A stretch of DNA of 64,000 bases from Chitinophaga sp. HK235 (GCF_018255755.1 NZ_CP073766.1:868001-932000); one strand, 5' to 3'; shown: positions 51,086-59,511, numbered from the stretch's first letter. The notes: generated from the sequence alone by a model not told the origin. Program-made: numbers and translations.

Positions 51086-51766
51086 ATGAGCAATACCCGG
51101 CAACTCAAAGTAATTGTTACCGGTGCGAGCGGCATGGTGGGTGAAGGCGTGATGCATGAATGTCTGCAGCATCCGCAGGTGGAAGAAGTACTGGTCATCA
51201 ACCGCAGGCCCTCCGGCATCGTACACCCCAAGTTAAAAGAGATCGTCCATCAGGACTTTTTTAATCTTTCTCCCATTGCAGATCAGTTGCGGGATTATGA
51301 TGCCTGCTATTTCTGTCTGGGCGTATCTTCTGTTGGCATGGCCAAACAACAATACTACCGGCTTACCTATACGCTCACCATGCATGTAGCAGAAACCCTG
51401 AGCCGCAGAAACAGCAATATGATATTCTGCTATATTTCCGGTGCCGGCACAGACAGCTCAGAACAAGGACGCAGTGCCTGGGCCAGGGTAAAAGGTAAAA
51501 CCGAAAACGACCTGCTGAAACTGCCGTTCAAAAAAGTGTATGCCTTCCGGCCCGGTTTTATCAAACCCACCAAAGGTTTAAAACATGGACATGCTTTTTA
51601 CCGATACATCAACTGGCTCTTCCCGATAGGAAGAGCCCTTTTCCCCAGCGGTTTTTGTACGCTGGCAGAACTAGGGCGTGCTATGATCAATATAACCCTG
51701 TACGGCTACGGACGGCAGATCATCGAAGGAAAAGATATCATAGCGCTAGCCGGAACACCCATCTGA
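51086..51766 (+). CDS. NAD(P)-binding, NmrA/HTATIP2-like oxidoreductase
   Basis: 226 residues. The Rossmann motif VTGASGMVGEGVMHECL (about 10-26) is of the extended/atypical SDR type. YFCLGVSSVGMAKQQYYRLTY holds the conserved tyrosine region, and KVYAFRPGFIKPTKGL the C-terminal substrate pocket, as in HTATIP2/NAD(P)-binding oxidoreductases. No catalytic YxxxK at the canonical place, so it may be a redox-sensing protein rather than an enzyme. 54 bp behind the SDR gene and 31 bp ahead of the next Crp/Fnr gene. Confidence 0.85.
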   Translation: MSNTRQLKVIVTGASGMVGEGVMHECLQHPQVEEVLVINRRPSGIVHPKLKEIVHQDFFNLSPIADQLRDYDACYFCLGVSSVGMAKQQYYRLTYTLTMHVAETLSRRNSNMIFCYISGAGTDSSEQGRSAWARVKGKTENDLLKLPFKKVYAFRPGFIKPTKGLKHGHAFYRYINWLFPIGRALFPSGFCTLAELGRAMINITLYGYGRQIIEGKDIIALAGTPI

Positions 51767-51797
51767 GGTATCGGTAATTTTTATTTATTTTACACCC

Positions 51798-52409
51798 ATG
51801 ATAACATCCTATCTACCTTCCTATTATGACGGATTGATGAAAAAATATCCGGTGGTGACACAAGAAGAATGGCAGTTGCTGGACAGCATCGCTGTAATTA
51901 AACATATCCGTAAAGGAGATTCCTTCCTCCGCTATGGTAAAGTAGCACGTTATTCCGCTTTTGTGATTTCCGGTCTGTTCAAATTTTCCATCCTGGATGA
52001 AGAAGGAACAGAAAAAATCATCCGTTTTGGTTTCCCCGATGACTTTCTGGCCAACTGTGAGAGCTACAATAAAAAAGCGCCTTCCGCAATCAGCATTACC
52101 GCCATGGAAGATTCCGTAATATTGCGGATCAATATCAAAAGGCTGCAGCCCTTGTATAATCTGCATATGAACCTGTTGCATGTCAACCTCCAGCTGTTTC
52201 AGGAAATATCTGAACAACAAACGGAACATCAGCATATCCTGTCTTTAAAAAGTCCACTGCAGCGGTACCGCTTCTTACTGGAAAGACGCCCGGCCATTGT
52301 TCAGAAAATATCACTCACCAACATCGCCCGATACCTGTATATCAGTCGCGAAGCCTTGAGCAGAGCGCGTTTATACCTGCTGGACCAGAACCGTAACTTT
52401 TGTGATTGA
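51798..52409 (+). CDS. Crp/Fnr family transcriptional regulator (second copy)
   Basis: 203 residues. KGDSFLRYGKVARYSAFVISGLFKFSILDEEGTEKIIRFGFPDDFL (about 40-86) is the cNMP-like jelly roll; ISLTNIARYLYISREALSRARLYLL is the HTH. It lacks the glycine/arginine set for cAMP. Similar in type to, but clearly distinct from, the regulator at 49.6 kb. It follows the NAD-binding protein gene by 31 bp and precedes the alpha/beta hydrolase (48 bp). Confidence 0.9.
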   Translation: MITSYLPSYYDGLMKKYPVVTQEEWQLLDSIAVIKHIRKGDSFLRYGKVARYSAFVISGLFKFSILDEEGTEKIIRFGFPDDFLANCESYNKKAPSAISITAMEDSVILRINIKRLQPLYNLHMNLLHVNLQLFQEISEQQTEHQHILSLKSPLQRYRFLLERRPAIVQKISLTNIARYLYISREALSRARLYLLDQNRNFCD

Positions 52410-52457
52410 GATCACGGACACAGACATACTGAACTGATAGTTTTGCTATAAAAAAAT

Positions 52458-53162
52458 ATGAAGCAAAGCATGATCTTGTTGCATGGTCTTTTTGGCGGGC
52501 TTAGTAACTGGCACGGAGTAGTTCAGAATTTTGAATCACGCTATGACATTCACATTCCGCCATTACCTATTTTCGACCAGCATAACCAGGACAATCTCGA
52601 ATACCTGGTCAACTTCCTGGATAACTATATACAGCAACATCAACTGGAAAAGTTAATACTGATAGGCAATTCCCTTGGGGGCCATGTCGCGATCCTTTAT
52701 ACTCACCGGCATCCGGAGATGGTCGATAAACTAATACTGACCGGCAGCTCCGGCCTTTACGAAAACAATAGCCTGGGCAGCTTTCCCAAACGAGGCAACT
52801 ATAACTATATCCGGGAACGGGTAGCCTACACGTTCTATGATCCAGCCACTGCAACCGATGCACTGGTAGATGAGGTCTTCAACACTACCTCCAATGCCGC
52901 CAAATGCATGCGTATCGTCCGTATGGCCAAATCAGCCCAACGCAATTATGTCGGACCTTTATTGCCAGAGATACCCACCAACACTTTACTGATATGGGGA
53001 GAAGATGACAAGATCTCGCCCCCGGATGTAGCACACGAATTTTTACAGTTCCTGCCTAACGCCTCACTGGTGATGCTGCCTAAATGCGGCCATGCCCCTA
53101 TGATGGAGCTTCCTGAATTATTTAATGACGCACTGGAGCGTTTTCTTCTCTCCCAGGGCTAA
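52458..53162 (+). CDS. Alpha/beta hydrolase
   Basis: 234 residues. The nucleophile elbow IGNSLGGHVA has Ser72. HGLFGGLSNWHGV (9-21) is the oxyanion-hole region, catalytic Asp is in LLIWGEDDKISPP and His is in LPKCGHAPMMELPE. A small cytosolic esterase or C-C hydrolase of unknown specificity. The final residues SQG and the TAA stop codon (53160-53162) are written by the palindromic repeat that begins at 53151, so the C-terminus may have been extended or changed by insertion of that repeat. Confidence 0.93.
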   Translation: MKQSMILLHGLFGGLSNWHGVVQNFESRYDIHIPPLPIFDQHNQDNLEYLVNFLDNYIQQHQLEKLILIGNSLGGHVAILYTHRHPEMVDKLILTGSSGLYENNSLGSFPKRGNYNYIRERVAYTFYDPATATDALVDEVFNTTSNAAKCMRIVRMAKSAQRNYVGPLLPEIPTNTLLIWGEDDKISPPDVAHEFLQFLPNASLVMLPKCGHAPMMELPELFNDALERFLLSQG

Positions 53163-53178
53163 AGCCCTGGGCTATATT
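53151..53178 (+). repeat. REP-like palindrome, copy 4 (forward), overlapping a stop codon
   Basis: TCCCAGGGC-TAAA-GCCCTGGG-CTATATT, stem arms 53152-53159 and 53164-53171. The TAA of the alpha/beta hydrolase gene lies in its loop. Forms an inverted pair with copy 5. Confidence 0.9.
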
Positions 53179-53273
53179 TGTTTTTTGCCGGAGCGGTGTA
53201 ATTGGGAATAATTTAGCCTTGAAGCTTTGATAATTTTAGAACTGATATAAGGGGATGATAATTGGCACTGAGG

Positions 53274-53370
53274 CTTCGATGATTTCCAGGGATGATAATC
53301 TAGGATAGGCGATGTCGGCTCTAATGTCACTTCCTGTGAACTTCGATGATTTCCAGGGATGATAATCTAG
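53274..53370 (+). repeat. 30-bp direct repeat, two exact copies
   Basis: A 30-bp sequence beginning CTTCGATGATTTCCAGGGAT occurs exactly at 53274-53303 and 53341-53370, spacer 37 bp, inside the 393-bp gap between the hydrolase and the GbsR gene. Partial third similarity near 53234-53265. Only two exact copies, so not a CRISPR. No gene is visible in this gap. Confidence 0.75.
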
Positions 53371-53424
53371 CCCGTAATTTTTTTCTTCGCAACAGCTGAT
53401 GTGAATAAAAGAATTACGGGCTAG
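53368..53424. repeat. 13-bp inverted repeat CTAGCCCGTAATT
   Basis: CTAGCCCGTAATT (about 53368-53380) is matched in reverse complement at about 53412-53424, with a loop of about 31 nt. It overlaps the end of the second 30-bp direct repeat and may be a stem-loop or a transposon-end remnant. Confidence 0.6.
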
Positions 53425-53466
53425 CTTTTATAATTCCCACAGGGGTTAATATAAACTGACACTAAT

Positions 53467-53491
53467 TTAGCCCAGGGCTTCAGCCCTGGGA
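53467..53491 (-). repeat. REP-like palindrome, copy 5 (reverse), pairs with copy 4
   Basis: TTAGCCCAGGGCTTCAGCCCTGGGA; stem core CCCAGGGC-TTCA-GCCCTGGG at 53471-53490. Together with copy 4 it encloses about 290 bp with direct and inverted repeats. Confidence 0.9.
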
Positions 53492-53555
53492 TTTGGTTCT
53501 TTTTTTGGAAAACTAATTTTATTTCTTCAATTTTGATGTTACATAAACGACAGAT

Positions 53556-54020
53556 TTGGAAAAGTACAGAGACAGGATCGAAAAGATAAGTATCGCTATG
53601 GAGAGCCTGGGGCTGACCCCGGTGGCTGCGCGCGTGTATATCTATCTGTTGCTCAGTGAGGAACATCAGGCGACCTTTGAACAGATCGTCGATTATTTCA
53701 AAGTGAGCAAAAGTGCTGTTTCGAATGCTCTCAAAATGCTGGAGTCTGTAAAGATGATAGAGTCCAAAACCATTGGTGGGCAAAGAAAGCGATACTTTTC
53801 CGCCAACCTGCAGACTATCCTCCGGGAAGAATACATGACCGCCAGGGTAAAAGTATTTTTTGATATCATGGATGATATCAGGTCTATCCGGGAGGTAGAT
53901 GATGCTTTCAGCAAAGAACTGGAAGATGTGTCTATGCTGTATAAGATGATGATGGTGGAAATTCCGATTTTGCTGGAAAGGTGGAGAAGGACCGTTGCTT
54001 TGAACAGAAAAGACAAATAG
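53556..54020 (+). CDS. GbsR/MarR family transcriptional regulator
   Basis: 154 residues from a TTG start (53556); the first ATG (53598) would remove part of the first helix. The HTH is AARVYIYLLLSEEHQATFEQIVDYFKVSKSAVSNALKMLESVKMIESKTIGGQRKRYFSA (about 24-85), of the GbsR type. A long helix, KVFFDIMDDIRSIREVDDAFSKELEDVSMLYKMM, forms the dimer interface. It stands directly upstream of the four-gene efflux operon (52 bp), with a palindrome at 54036-54065 between, so it is likely that operon's regulator. Confidence 0.9.
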   Translation: MEKYRDRIEKISIAMESLGLTPVAARVYIYLLLSEEHQATFEQIVDYFKVSKSAVSNALKMLESVKMIESKTIGGQRKRYFSANLQTILREEYMTARVKVFFDIMDDIRSIREVDDAFSKELEDVSMLYKMMMVEIPILLERWRRTVALNRKDK

Positions 54021-54035
54021 TTTCTTTTTGCCGGT

Positions 54036-54065
54036 CTTTTAGTTCTTAAAGTTCAGAACTAAAAG
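54036..54065 (+). promoter_or_regulatory. Palindromic candidate operator ahead of the efflux operon
   Basis: CTTTTAGTTCT (54036-54046) and AGAACTAAAAG (54055-54065) are a perfect 11-bp inverted repeat with an 8-bp centre, and the nested AGTTCAGAACT is itself palindromic. It ends 7 bp before the TolC-like start codon. It could bind the GbsR protein or act as a hairpin. Confidence 0.6.
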
Positions 54066-54072
54066 AATAACA

Positions 54073-55413
54073 ATGATTCAGATGAAAAAAAGTATCATTT
54101 TACATTTGCTGGTTACCTATGCCATAGGATCAGCAGGGCAATCCATGCCCTCAAAGGATACAGCCGCACCTGCCACCACCTGGGATCTACAGCAATGCCT
54201 GGATTATGCCAACAGCCACAACAACGAACTCCTCAGCAAAGCCCATTCCGTTAACGCCGCCATCCTGGATAGCAAAGCAGCCTTATTAAAACTAGCTCCC
54301 GACATCACCATCAGGGCTGAGGTAGACAACTACTGGAAGATACCTGTACAGGTATTTCCAGGCGAATTGGTTGGCCAGCCTTCCGGCACGTTTGTACCCA
54401 TAAGGATGGGAACCCCGTGGATGGGCAACTATGGCGCAGATGCAGACCTTCCGCTGGCAGACCTGCAGACATGGCAAAATATCAAACTGGCCAGACTGCA
54501 ACAACAGTCCGGCCAGAGCGAATACCGCGCCCTGCAACGCAGCCTGCTGAAAAACGTACGGATGGCCTACTACAACGTGCAGCAACAAATGGAATACCTG
54601 GACGTATGTAACCGCCTCTATGGGAACTATCACCAGATCCATGATCTGATTACCCTTCAGCTCAATAGGGGTTTTACGGATAAAATCACTTTTAACCAAT
54701 CGGCCACCTTGCTGAAAACCAGGCAGGAAGCAGTAGACAAAGCACAGGTAGGCCTGGAGGAAGCCTGCCTCGACCTCCGGTTCTGGATGGGTTATCCACT
54801 GAATGGCAGATTAACTATTGCTCCTGCAACAGCTTTGCCGCCGCTGGAAATCAGCGGCTACAATACCATACAGCTCCCCGATTACGAAGCAGAGCAACTG
54901 AAGGTGCAGGTAGCTAAACAACAGTACCGTAATGCCTATACAGCCCTCTACCCCACCCTGCATTTCAAAGCTTCCTACCAGCAGCTGGGTTTCGGTGATC
55001 ATCTCAATTTTATTACCCACTCGCCCTGGTTTACCGTAGGTTATGCCGGTATAGCATTACGCCTTCCACTGTCAGCAGCCAATTTCTCCAACCGGCCCCG
55101 TAACCAGAAAGCCTTGTGGCTGGCTGCCGCTACGCGGTTCAAACATTACACATCCGAACAGGAGAAAAAATATCTGGACGAAAAATTACTACTGGAAAAA
55201 GCTTCACGTGACATACAACGGCAAAAGGAAAACATACGCTTGTCAGAAGAAAATGAAACACTCAGCAGTCAGAAAATCAGCAAGGGTATCATCGATATGA
55301 TACAGCTCAGAGAAGTACAGCAGGACCTGTATGATGCGCAAACCAAGCTGAATGAAGCCTGGATGGACTTTTACAAACACTTCACTGAACTTAACTACTT
55401 ACAAAATCAATAA
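54073..55413 (+). CDS. TolC-like outer-membrane efflux protein
   Basis: 446 residues with a signal peptide (about 1-21). Helical OEP repeats: WDLQQCLDYANSHNNELLSKAHSVNAAILDSKAALLKLAPDI and QSEYRALQRSLLKNVRMAYYNVQQQMEYLDVCNRLY in the first half, YEAEQLKVQVAKQQYRNAYTALYPTLHFKASYQQLG and DIQRQKENIRLSEENETLSSQKISKGIIDMIQLREVQQDLYDAQTKLNEAWMDFYKHFTEL in the second. Trimeric channel of a tripartite exporter, working with the next three genes. Another ATG three codons in could be the start. Confidence 0.93.
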   Translation: MIQMKKSIILHLLVTYAIGSAGQSMPSKDTAAPATTWDLQQCLDYANSHNNELLSKAHSVNAAILDSKAALLKLAPDITIRAEVDNYWKIPVQVFPGELVGQPSGTFVPIRMGTPWMGNYGADADLPLADLQTWQNIKLARLQQQSGQSEYRALQRSLLKNVRMAYYNVQQQMEYLDVCNRLYGNYHQIHDLITLQLNRGFTDKITFNQSATLLKTRQEAVDKAQVGLEEACLDLRFWMGYPLNGRLTIAPATALPPLEISGYNTIQLPDYEAEQLKVQVAKQQYRNAYTALYPTLHFKASYQQLGFGDHLNFITHSPWFTVGYAGIALRLPLSAANFSNRPRNQKALWLAAATRFKHYTSEQEKKYLDEKLLLEKASRDIQRQKENIRLSEENETLSSQKISKGIIDMIQLREVQQDLYDAQTKLNEAWMDFYKHFTELNYLQNQ

Positions 55414-55421
55414 GAACCTGC

Positions 55422-56513
55422 ATGAAAAAGTTTTTGATCATAGCACTCGCTGTTTTCATGGCTGTTGCCTGCAAACAAAAAACCGCTACCTATACGGTAC
55501 AGTCACGCCCCCTGAACGAAGCGGTATACGCTTCGGGAGAGATCATGCCTGAAGCCTATTATTTCCTGAAGTCCAATGCAGCCGACCTGCTGATGAAAGT
55601 GATGGTGAAAGAAGGTGACGCGGTCCATAAAAATGAAGTGCTGGCTGTATTAGGCACTCCCAGCCAGTTGACACAGGAAGACATTCAGCACAGCCAGGTA
55701 GCTCTGGCCGGTAAAAATGCACAGCCAGGCTCTTCATCGCTCAGTGAGCTGCAAAAACGTATCGCCCTGGCCAAAGCCCAACAGGAACAGGACGCCCTGA
55801 ATGCTGACCGTTATACTGAGTTGGCCAAAAGCCAGGCTGTTTCCGAAAAAGATGCAGAACAGGCCCGGATGCAGGCAGCCAGCAGCGCTACAGCATACAA
55901 GACATTACAGGAACAATATCTTACTCAGCAACATGAACTGACCGGGAAACTACTACAGGCCCGTCAGCAGCTGGCCGCTACCAGTCAGGGCCGGGAAGGC
56001 AAAGTATTAAAAAGTCCGGTTGACGGATATGTATACAAGGTTTATCTCAAAGAAGGAGAACTCGCACAACTGAATGATCCCGTGCTTATGGTGGGTTTAC
56101 CAGGACAATTCAAACTGGAACTGCTGGTAGATGAACGTGATATCAGCCATGTGAAGATTGGCCAGAAAGTATATTTTGAAACAGACGTATATAAAGGCAA
56201 ACAGTTTGTGGCAAGTGTCAACAAGATCATTCCACTGCTGCAAAAAGAAAGCCGCAGCTTTCAGGTAGAAGCAGCCGTACAGGATACAGCGCAATTCTAC
56301 CCTCAATCGTCTGTAGAAGCGAACATCCTTGTGCGGGAACATGTCACCGTATTGGTAGTACCTGCAGACTACCTGCTGAAAGGTGACAGCGTATACCTGC
56401 TACAAGGCAGCAAACTTCACAAAACAGCTATCCTTACTGGTATCCGTAACGGCAGCTGGGTGGAAGTTAAATCAGGTCTCAAAGCCGGTGATGTGATCGC
56501 TATAAAAGAATGA
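55422..56513 (+). CDS. Membrane fusion protein (HlyD/MacA-like) lipoprotein
   Basis: 363 residues. Lipobox MAVAC (Cys17). Order: barrel-sandwich/lipoyl half VMVKEGDAVHKNEVLAVLG (about 57-75), a coiled-coil alpha-hairpin (about 100-185, Q- and A-rich), second lipoyl half VLKSPVDGYVYKVYLKEGELAQ, then beta-barrel LLVDERDISHVKIGQKVYFETDVYKGKQF and a membrane-proximal domain with VLVVPADYLLKGDSVYLLQG. It links the inner-membrane FtsX-like transporter to the TolC channel. 8 bp after the TolC-like gene. Confidence 0.93.
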   Translation: MKKFLIIALAVFMAVACKQKTATYTVQSRPLNEAVYASGEIMPEAYYFLKSNAADLLMKVMVKEGDAVHKNEVLAVLGTPSQLTQEDIQHSQVALAGKNAQPGSSSLSELQKRIALAKAQQEQDALNADRYTELAKSQAVSEKDAEQARMQAASSATAYKTLQEQYLTQQHELTGKLLQARQQLAATSQGREGKVLKSPVDGYVYKVYLKEGELAQLNDPVLMVGLPGQFKLELLVDERDISHVKIGQKVYFETDVYKGKQFVASVNKIIPLLQKESRSFQVEAAVQDTAQFYPQSSVEANILVREHVTVLVVPADYLLKGDSVYLLQGSKLHKTAILTGIRNGSWVEVKSGLKAGDVIAIKE

Positions 56514-56516
56514 CAC

Positions 56517-57779
56517 ATGAAACTGTTTACCAACATAAAACTGGCCGCCTCTATTGCCCTCACGCATATGCGGGCCAGGCTGAAACAAACCATCATTGCC
56601 ACGGTGGGCGTCACCTTTGGCATTACCGTGTTTATCTTCCTGGTCAGCTTTATACAGGGCTCCAATGATTTTGTGAAGGCCGTGGCCTTTGAACAATCAC
56701 CGCACCTCCGCCTGTACAACGAAGTACAGACCGCATCCGAAAGTGTATTGGACAAGGCTGAGCCGCATGCCATCAACATCGTGGCCCATGTGAAACCCAA
56801 AGATATCCTGCTCAACCTGAAAGACGGCCGGCAGATTGTGCAGGAGCTGCAACAGGACCCGCGCGTAGCCGCTATCTCCGGATCCATCAGCAGCCAGGTC
56901 TTTTACCGCCTCGGCTCCAGTACAATCAACGGCTCCATCAATGGTATCCGCTTTGAAGAAGAGAATGCCCTCTTTCATCTTCAGGCCAAACTGCTGGACG
57001 GCAGCTTTCAAGACCTGGCTACGCTGCCCAACAGCCTGGTATTAGGCGTAGGACTGGCCAAACGCCTTAATGTAAAAACAGGCGACCGGCTGGAAGTGAC
57101 CACTGAAAAGGGCAACAACTTTTCCATAAAAGTGGTGGGCATCTTCAAAACAGGCATGACAGACATCGACAAACAGCAGAGTTATGCCAGCCTCAATACC
57201 GTGCAGCGTTTTCTGGAAGTGCCAGCCTCCTATATCACCGACATCAAAATAAAACTGCATGATATGGAGCTGGCTCCGGAGATGAGCCGGGAACTGCAGG
57301 ACAAATACAGCTTTCACGGCTCAGATTGGAAGCAGGACAATGCCGCACTGCTGGAAGGTGATGCGCTCCGTAATATGATCGTTTACGGTGTGGCCATCAC
57401 CATTTTGCTGGTAGCCGGTTTCGGTATCTTCAACATCCTCACCATGATGATCTATGAAAAAATGAAAGACATTGCTATTTTAAAAGCCATGGGTTTCTCT
57501 GATGCTGATATCCGCCGGATCTTCCTGATACAAGCCCTGATCATCGGTATAACCGGCTCTTTGATGGGGCTGGTATTTGGTTTCCTTGCCGCCTATGGCA
57601 TATCCAAAATGCCTTATAAGAGTGATGTGATGATCACACTGGACCATATGCCCGTCAGCTTCAGTATCGTATATTACGTTACCGGCTTTACTTTCGGTAT
57701 TCTCACCACTACCCTGGCGGGCTACCTGCCTTCCCGCAAAGCCGCCAATGTAGATCCTATCACTATTTTAAGAGGATGA
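56517..57779 (+). CDS. MacB/FtsX-type ABC transporter permease
   Basis: 420 residues. TM1 about 25-48 (TIIATVGVTFGITVFIFLVSF), a large MacB periplasmic core domain (about 50-285) and three C-terminal TM helices: MIVYGVAITILLVAGFGIFNILTMMI, RIFLIQALIIGITGSLMGLVFGFLAAYG and IVYYVTGFTFGILTTTLAGYLPSRKAANVDPITILRG. The motif KAANVDPITILRG closes FtsX-family proteins. A mechanotransmission exporter of MacB type. Its last bases overlap the ATPase gene (57776-57779). Confidence 0.94.
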   Translation: MKLFTNIKLAASIALTHMRARLKQTIIATVGVTFGITVFIFLVSFIQGSNDFVKAVAFEQSPHLRLYNEVQTASESVLDKAEPHAINIVAHVKPKDILLNLKDGRQIVQELQQDPRVAAISGSISSQVFYRLGSSTINGSINGIRFEEENALFHLQAKLLDGSFQDLATLPNSLVLGVGLAKRLNVKTGDRLEVTTEKGNNFSIKVVGIFKTGMTDIDKQQSYASLNTVQRFLEVPASYITDIKIKLHDMELAPEMSRELQDKYSFHGSDWKQDNAALLEGDALRNMIVYGVAITILLVAGFGIFNILTMMIYEKMKDIAILKAMGFSDADIRRIFLIQALIIGITGSLMGLVFGFLAAYGISKMPYKSDVMITLDHMPVSFSIVYYVTGFTFGILTTTLAGYLPSRKAANVDPITILRG

Positions 57780-58471
57780 CCATGAACCTGATAGAAGTAA
57801 GGAACGTCAACAAGTATTTTTTTCAGCCGGCACGCTTACAGGTGCTGACGGATGTGAATTTTGATATAGAACAGGGAAAGTTTATTTCTATTACCGGCAA
57901 ATCCGGCAGTGGCAAGTCCACCCTGTTATATCTGTTATCCACTATGGACACAGATTTTGATGGCAGTATCCGCATCAACCATGAAGAGATGCGTGGCAAG
58001 AAAAACGGATGGCTGGCCGATTTCAGGAACCACCATATTGGCTTTGTGTTTCAGTTTCATTATCTGCTGCCTGAGTTCAGTGTGCTCCGGAACGTGATGC
58101 TGCCGGCCCTCAAACTGGCCAGGTACAGCCCTGCAGAAATTGAGCATCGGGCTATGGACATCCTGCAGCTGCTGGACGTGTCAGAACAAGCCACCAAACG
58201 GGCTTCTCTCCTTTCCGGTGGCCAGCAGCAGCGGGTAGCCATTGCCCGTGCACTGATCAACGAGCCGCTGATCATCATGGGTGACGAGCCTACCGGTAAT
58301 CTGGACAGTCATAACGCCGCTATCGTATTTGACCTCTTTAGACAATTATCTGCCGAAAAAGGACAAACCATACTCACTGTTACCCATGATGAAGATTTCG
58401 CGCGGCGTTCAGACCATATTATTCACCTGGTAGATGGCAGCATTGCGAATGGAACAAGTAACTCACGTTAA
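57776..58471 (+). CDS. MacB/LolD-type ABC transporter ATPase
   Basis: 231 residues. Walker A GKSGSGKSTLLYLLS (about 38-52), signature LSGGQQQRVAIARAL (about 142-156), Walker B IIMGDEPTGNLDS, H-loop VTHDEDF. The EPTGNLDS sequence and lack of a TOBE domain are typical for LolD/MacB-type ATPases. Partner of the permease just upstream, overlapping by 4 bp (ATGA). An inner ATG two codons in (57782) is an alternative start. Confidence 0.95.
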   Translation: MTMNLIEVRNVNKYFFQPARLQVLTDVNFDIEQGKFISITGKSGSGKSTLLYLLSTMDTDFDGSIRINHEEMRGKKNGWLADFRNHHIGFVFQFHYLLPEFSVLRNVMLPALKLARYSPAEIEHRAMDILQLLDVSEQATKRASLLSGGQQQRVAIARALINEPLIIMGDEPTGNLDSHNAAIVFDLFRQLSAEKGQTILTVTHDEDFARRSDHIIHLVDGSIANGTSNSR

Positions 58472-58550
58472 AGACTACACGATTCATTAATCCCCAAAGC
58501 TATCAGATTAAATTATTATTCCCCAAGCCAATAAGAAGGCTAATATCAAT

Positions 58551-58576
58551 TTTAGCCCAGGGCTTCAGCCCTGGGA
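58551..58576 (-). repeat. REP-like palindrome, copy 6 (reverse)
   Basis: TTTAGCCCAGGGCTTCAGCC and onward: stem CCCAGGGC-TTCA-GCCCTGGG at 58556-58575. No paired copy is seen nearby. It lies between the efflux operon and the LysR gene and may act as a 3' mRNA stem. Confidence 0.85.
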
Positions 58577-58611
58577 AATTGTTGTAAATTGTTGATACAA
58601 ATACAGCTGTT

Positions 58612-59511
58612 ATGCTCTCTACGCACCATCAGGTCTTTATTGAAGTAGCCAGAGAGAAAAGTTTCTCCAAGGCCAGTCAGACGTTGTTTATATCGCAGCC
58701 AGCCATCAGCAAACATGTGAAGTACCTGGAAGAGTATTACAGGACCAGACTTTTTGAGCGCAAAGGCATACAGATTTCACTGACGGATGCCGGCAGTTAT
58801 TTACTGAAGCGTTTGTTACAGGTAGAAAACATACAGGCGGAAACGGAGTTTGAGATGGCGGCCTTCAGTGACAAGCATCAGGCCAAAGGTGTGCTGAAAC
58901 TGGGTGCCAGCACTACGGTGGCCTTGTATATTCTGCCCAAAGTGCTTTCCGTATTTCAGCAGGAATATCCGCAGGTGGAGATCAATCTGCTGAATCGCAA
59001 TGCGGAAATTGTGCTGGAGGCATTGCTTAACCAGGATATCAACCTGGGTATTATTGAAGGCCGGGGAAAGCTGACGAATGTGGTGTACCATCCGTTTATC
59101 AACGACCAGGTGATTGCAGTTTGTGGGCGGAAAAGTGATTTTTCAAAGACCCGGCACTATCCTTTAAAAGCGGTACTGCAGATGCCGGTAGCCTTGCGGG
59201 AAAGAGGCAGCGGTACGCTGGAAGCACTGAAGTATGCTTTACAAAAAAACAAGACCGGCATCAACGATCTGCAGGTAAAAGCGCGGCTGGGTGGCACCGA
59301 AGCATTAAAGAACTTCCTGATAGAATCGGGCTGTATTGGTTTTCTGCCCAAACGTTCGGTGCTGAAGGAATTAAAACAGGGAGATCTTACGGAAATTTTC
59401 TTCGAAGGGTTGCATATAGAACGAAGTTTTTACTTCATTCAGCGTAAGGGAGAAACCAATGAACTGAATAAAAAACTGATTCGCTTCGCCAGAAGCATTT
59501 ATAACCAATAG
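58612..59511 (+). CDS. LysR family transcriptional regulator
   Basis: 299 residues. N-terminal HTH (about 4-63): HHQVFIEVAREKSFSKASQTLFISQPAISKHVKYLEEYYRTRLFERKGIQISLTDAG. The substrate-binding domain (about 90-295) begins GVLKLGASTTVALYILPKVLSVFQQEYPQVEINLLN. The next gene on the same strand is a threonine synthase with upstream direct repeats (59511-59551) that lie over this gene's stop and beyond, so it may control that gene. A LysR gene is usually divergent from its target, so the same-strand order is less usual. Confidence 0.94.
   Translation: MLSTHHQVFIEVAREKSFSKASQTLFISQPAISKHVKYLEEYYRTRLFERKGIQISLTDAGSYLLKRLLQVENIQAETEFEMAAFSDKHQAKGVLKLGASTTVALYILPKVLSVFQQEYPQVEINLLNRNAEIVLEALLNQDINLGIIEGRGKLTNVVYHPFINDQVIAVCGRKSDFSKTRHYPLKAVLQMPVALRERGSGTLEALKYALQKNKTGINDLQVKARLGGTEALKNFLIESGCIGFLPKRSVLKELKQGDLTEIFFEGLHIERSFYFIQRKGETNELNKKLIRFARSIYNQ

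Noticed and set aside
53274..53370. Direct repeats that might be a CRISPR array
   Set aside because: Only two exact copies with one 37-bp spacer, no cas gene, in a region with other repeats.
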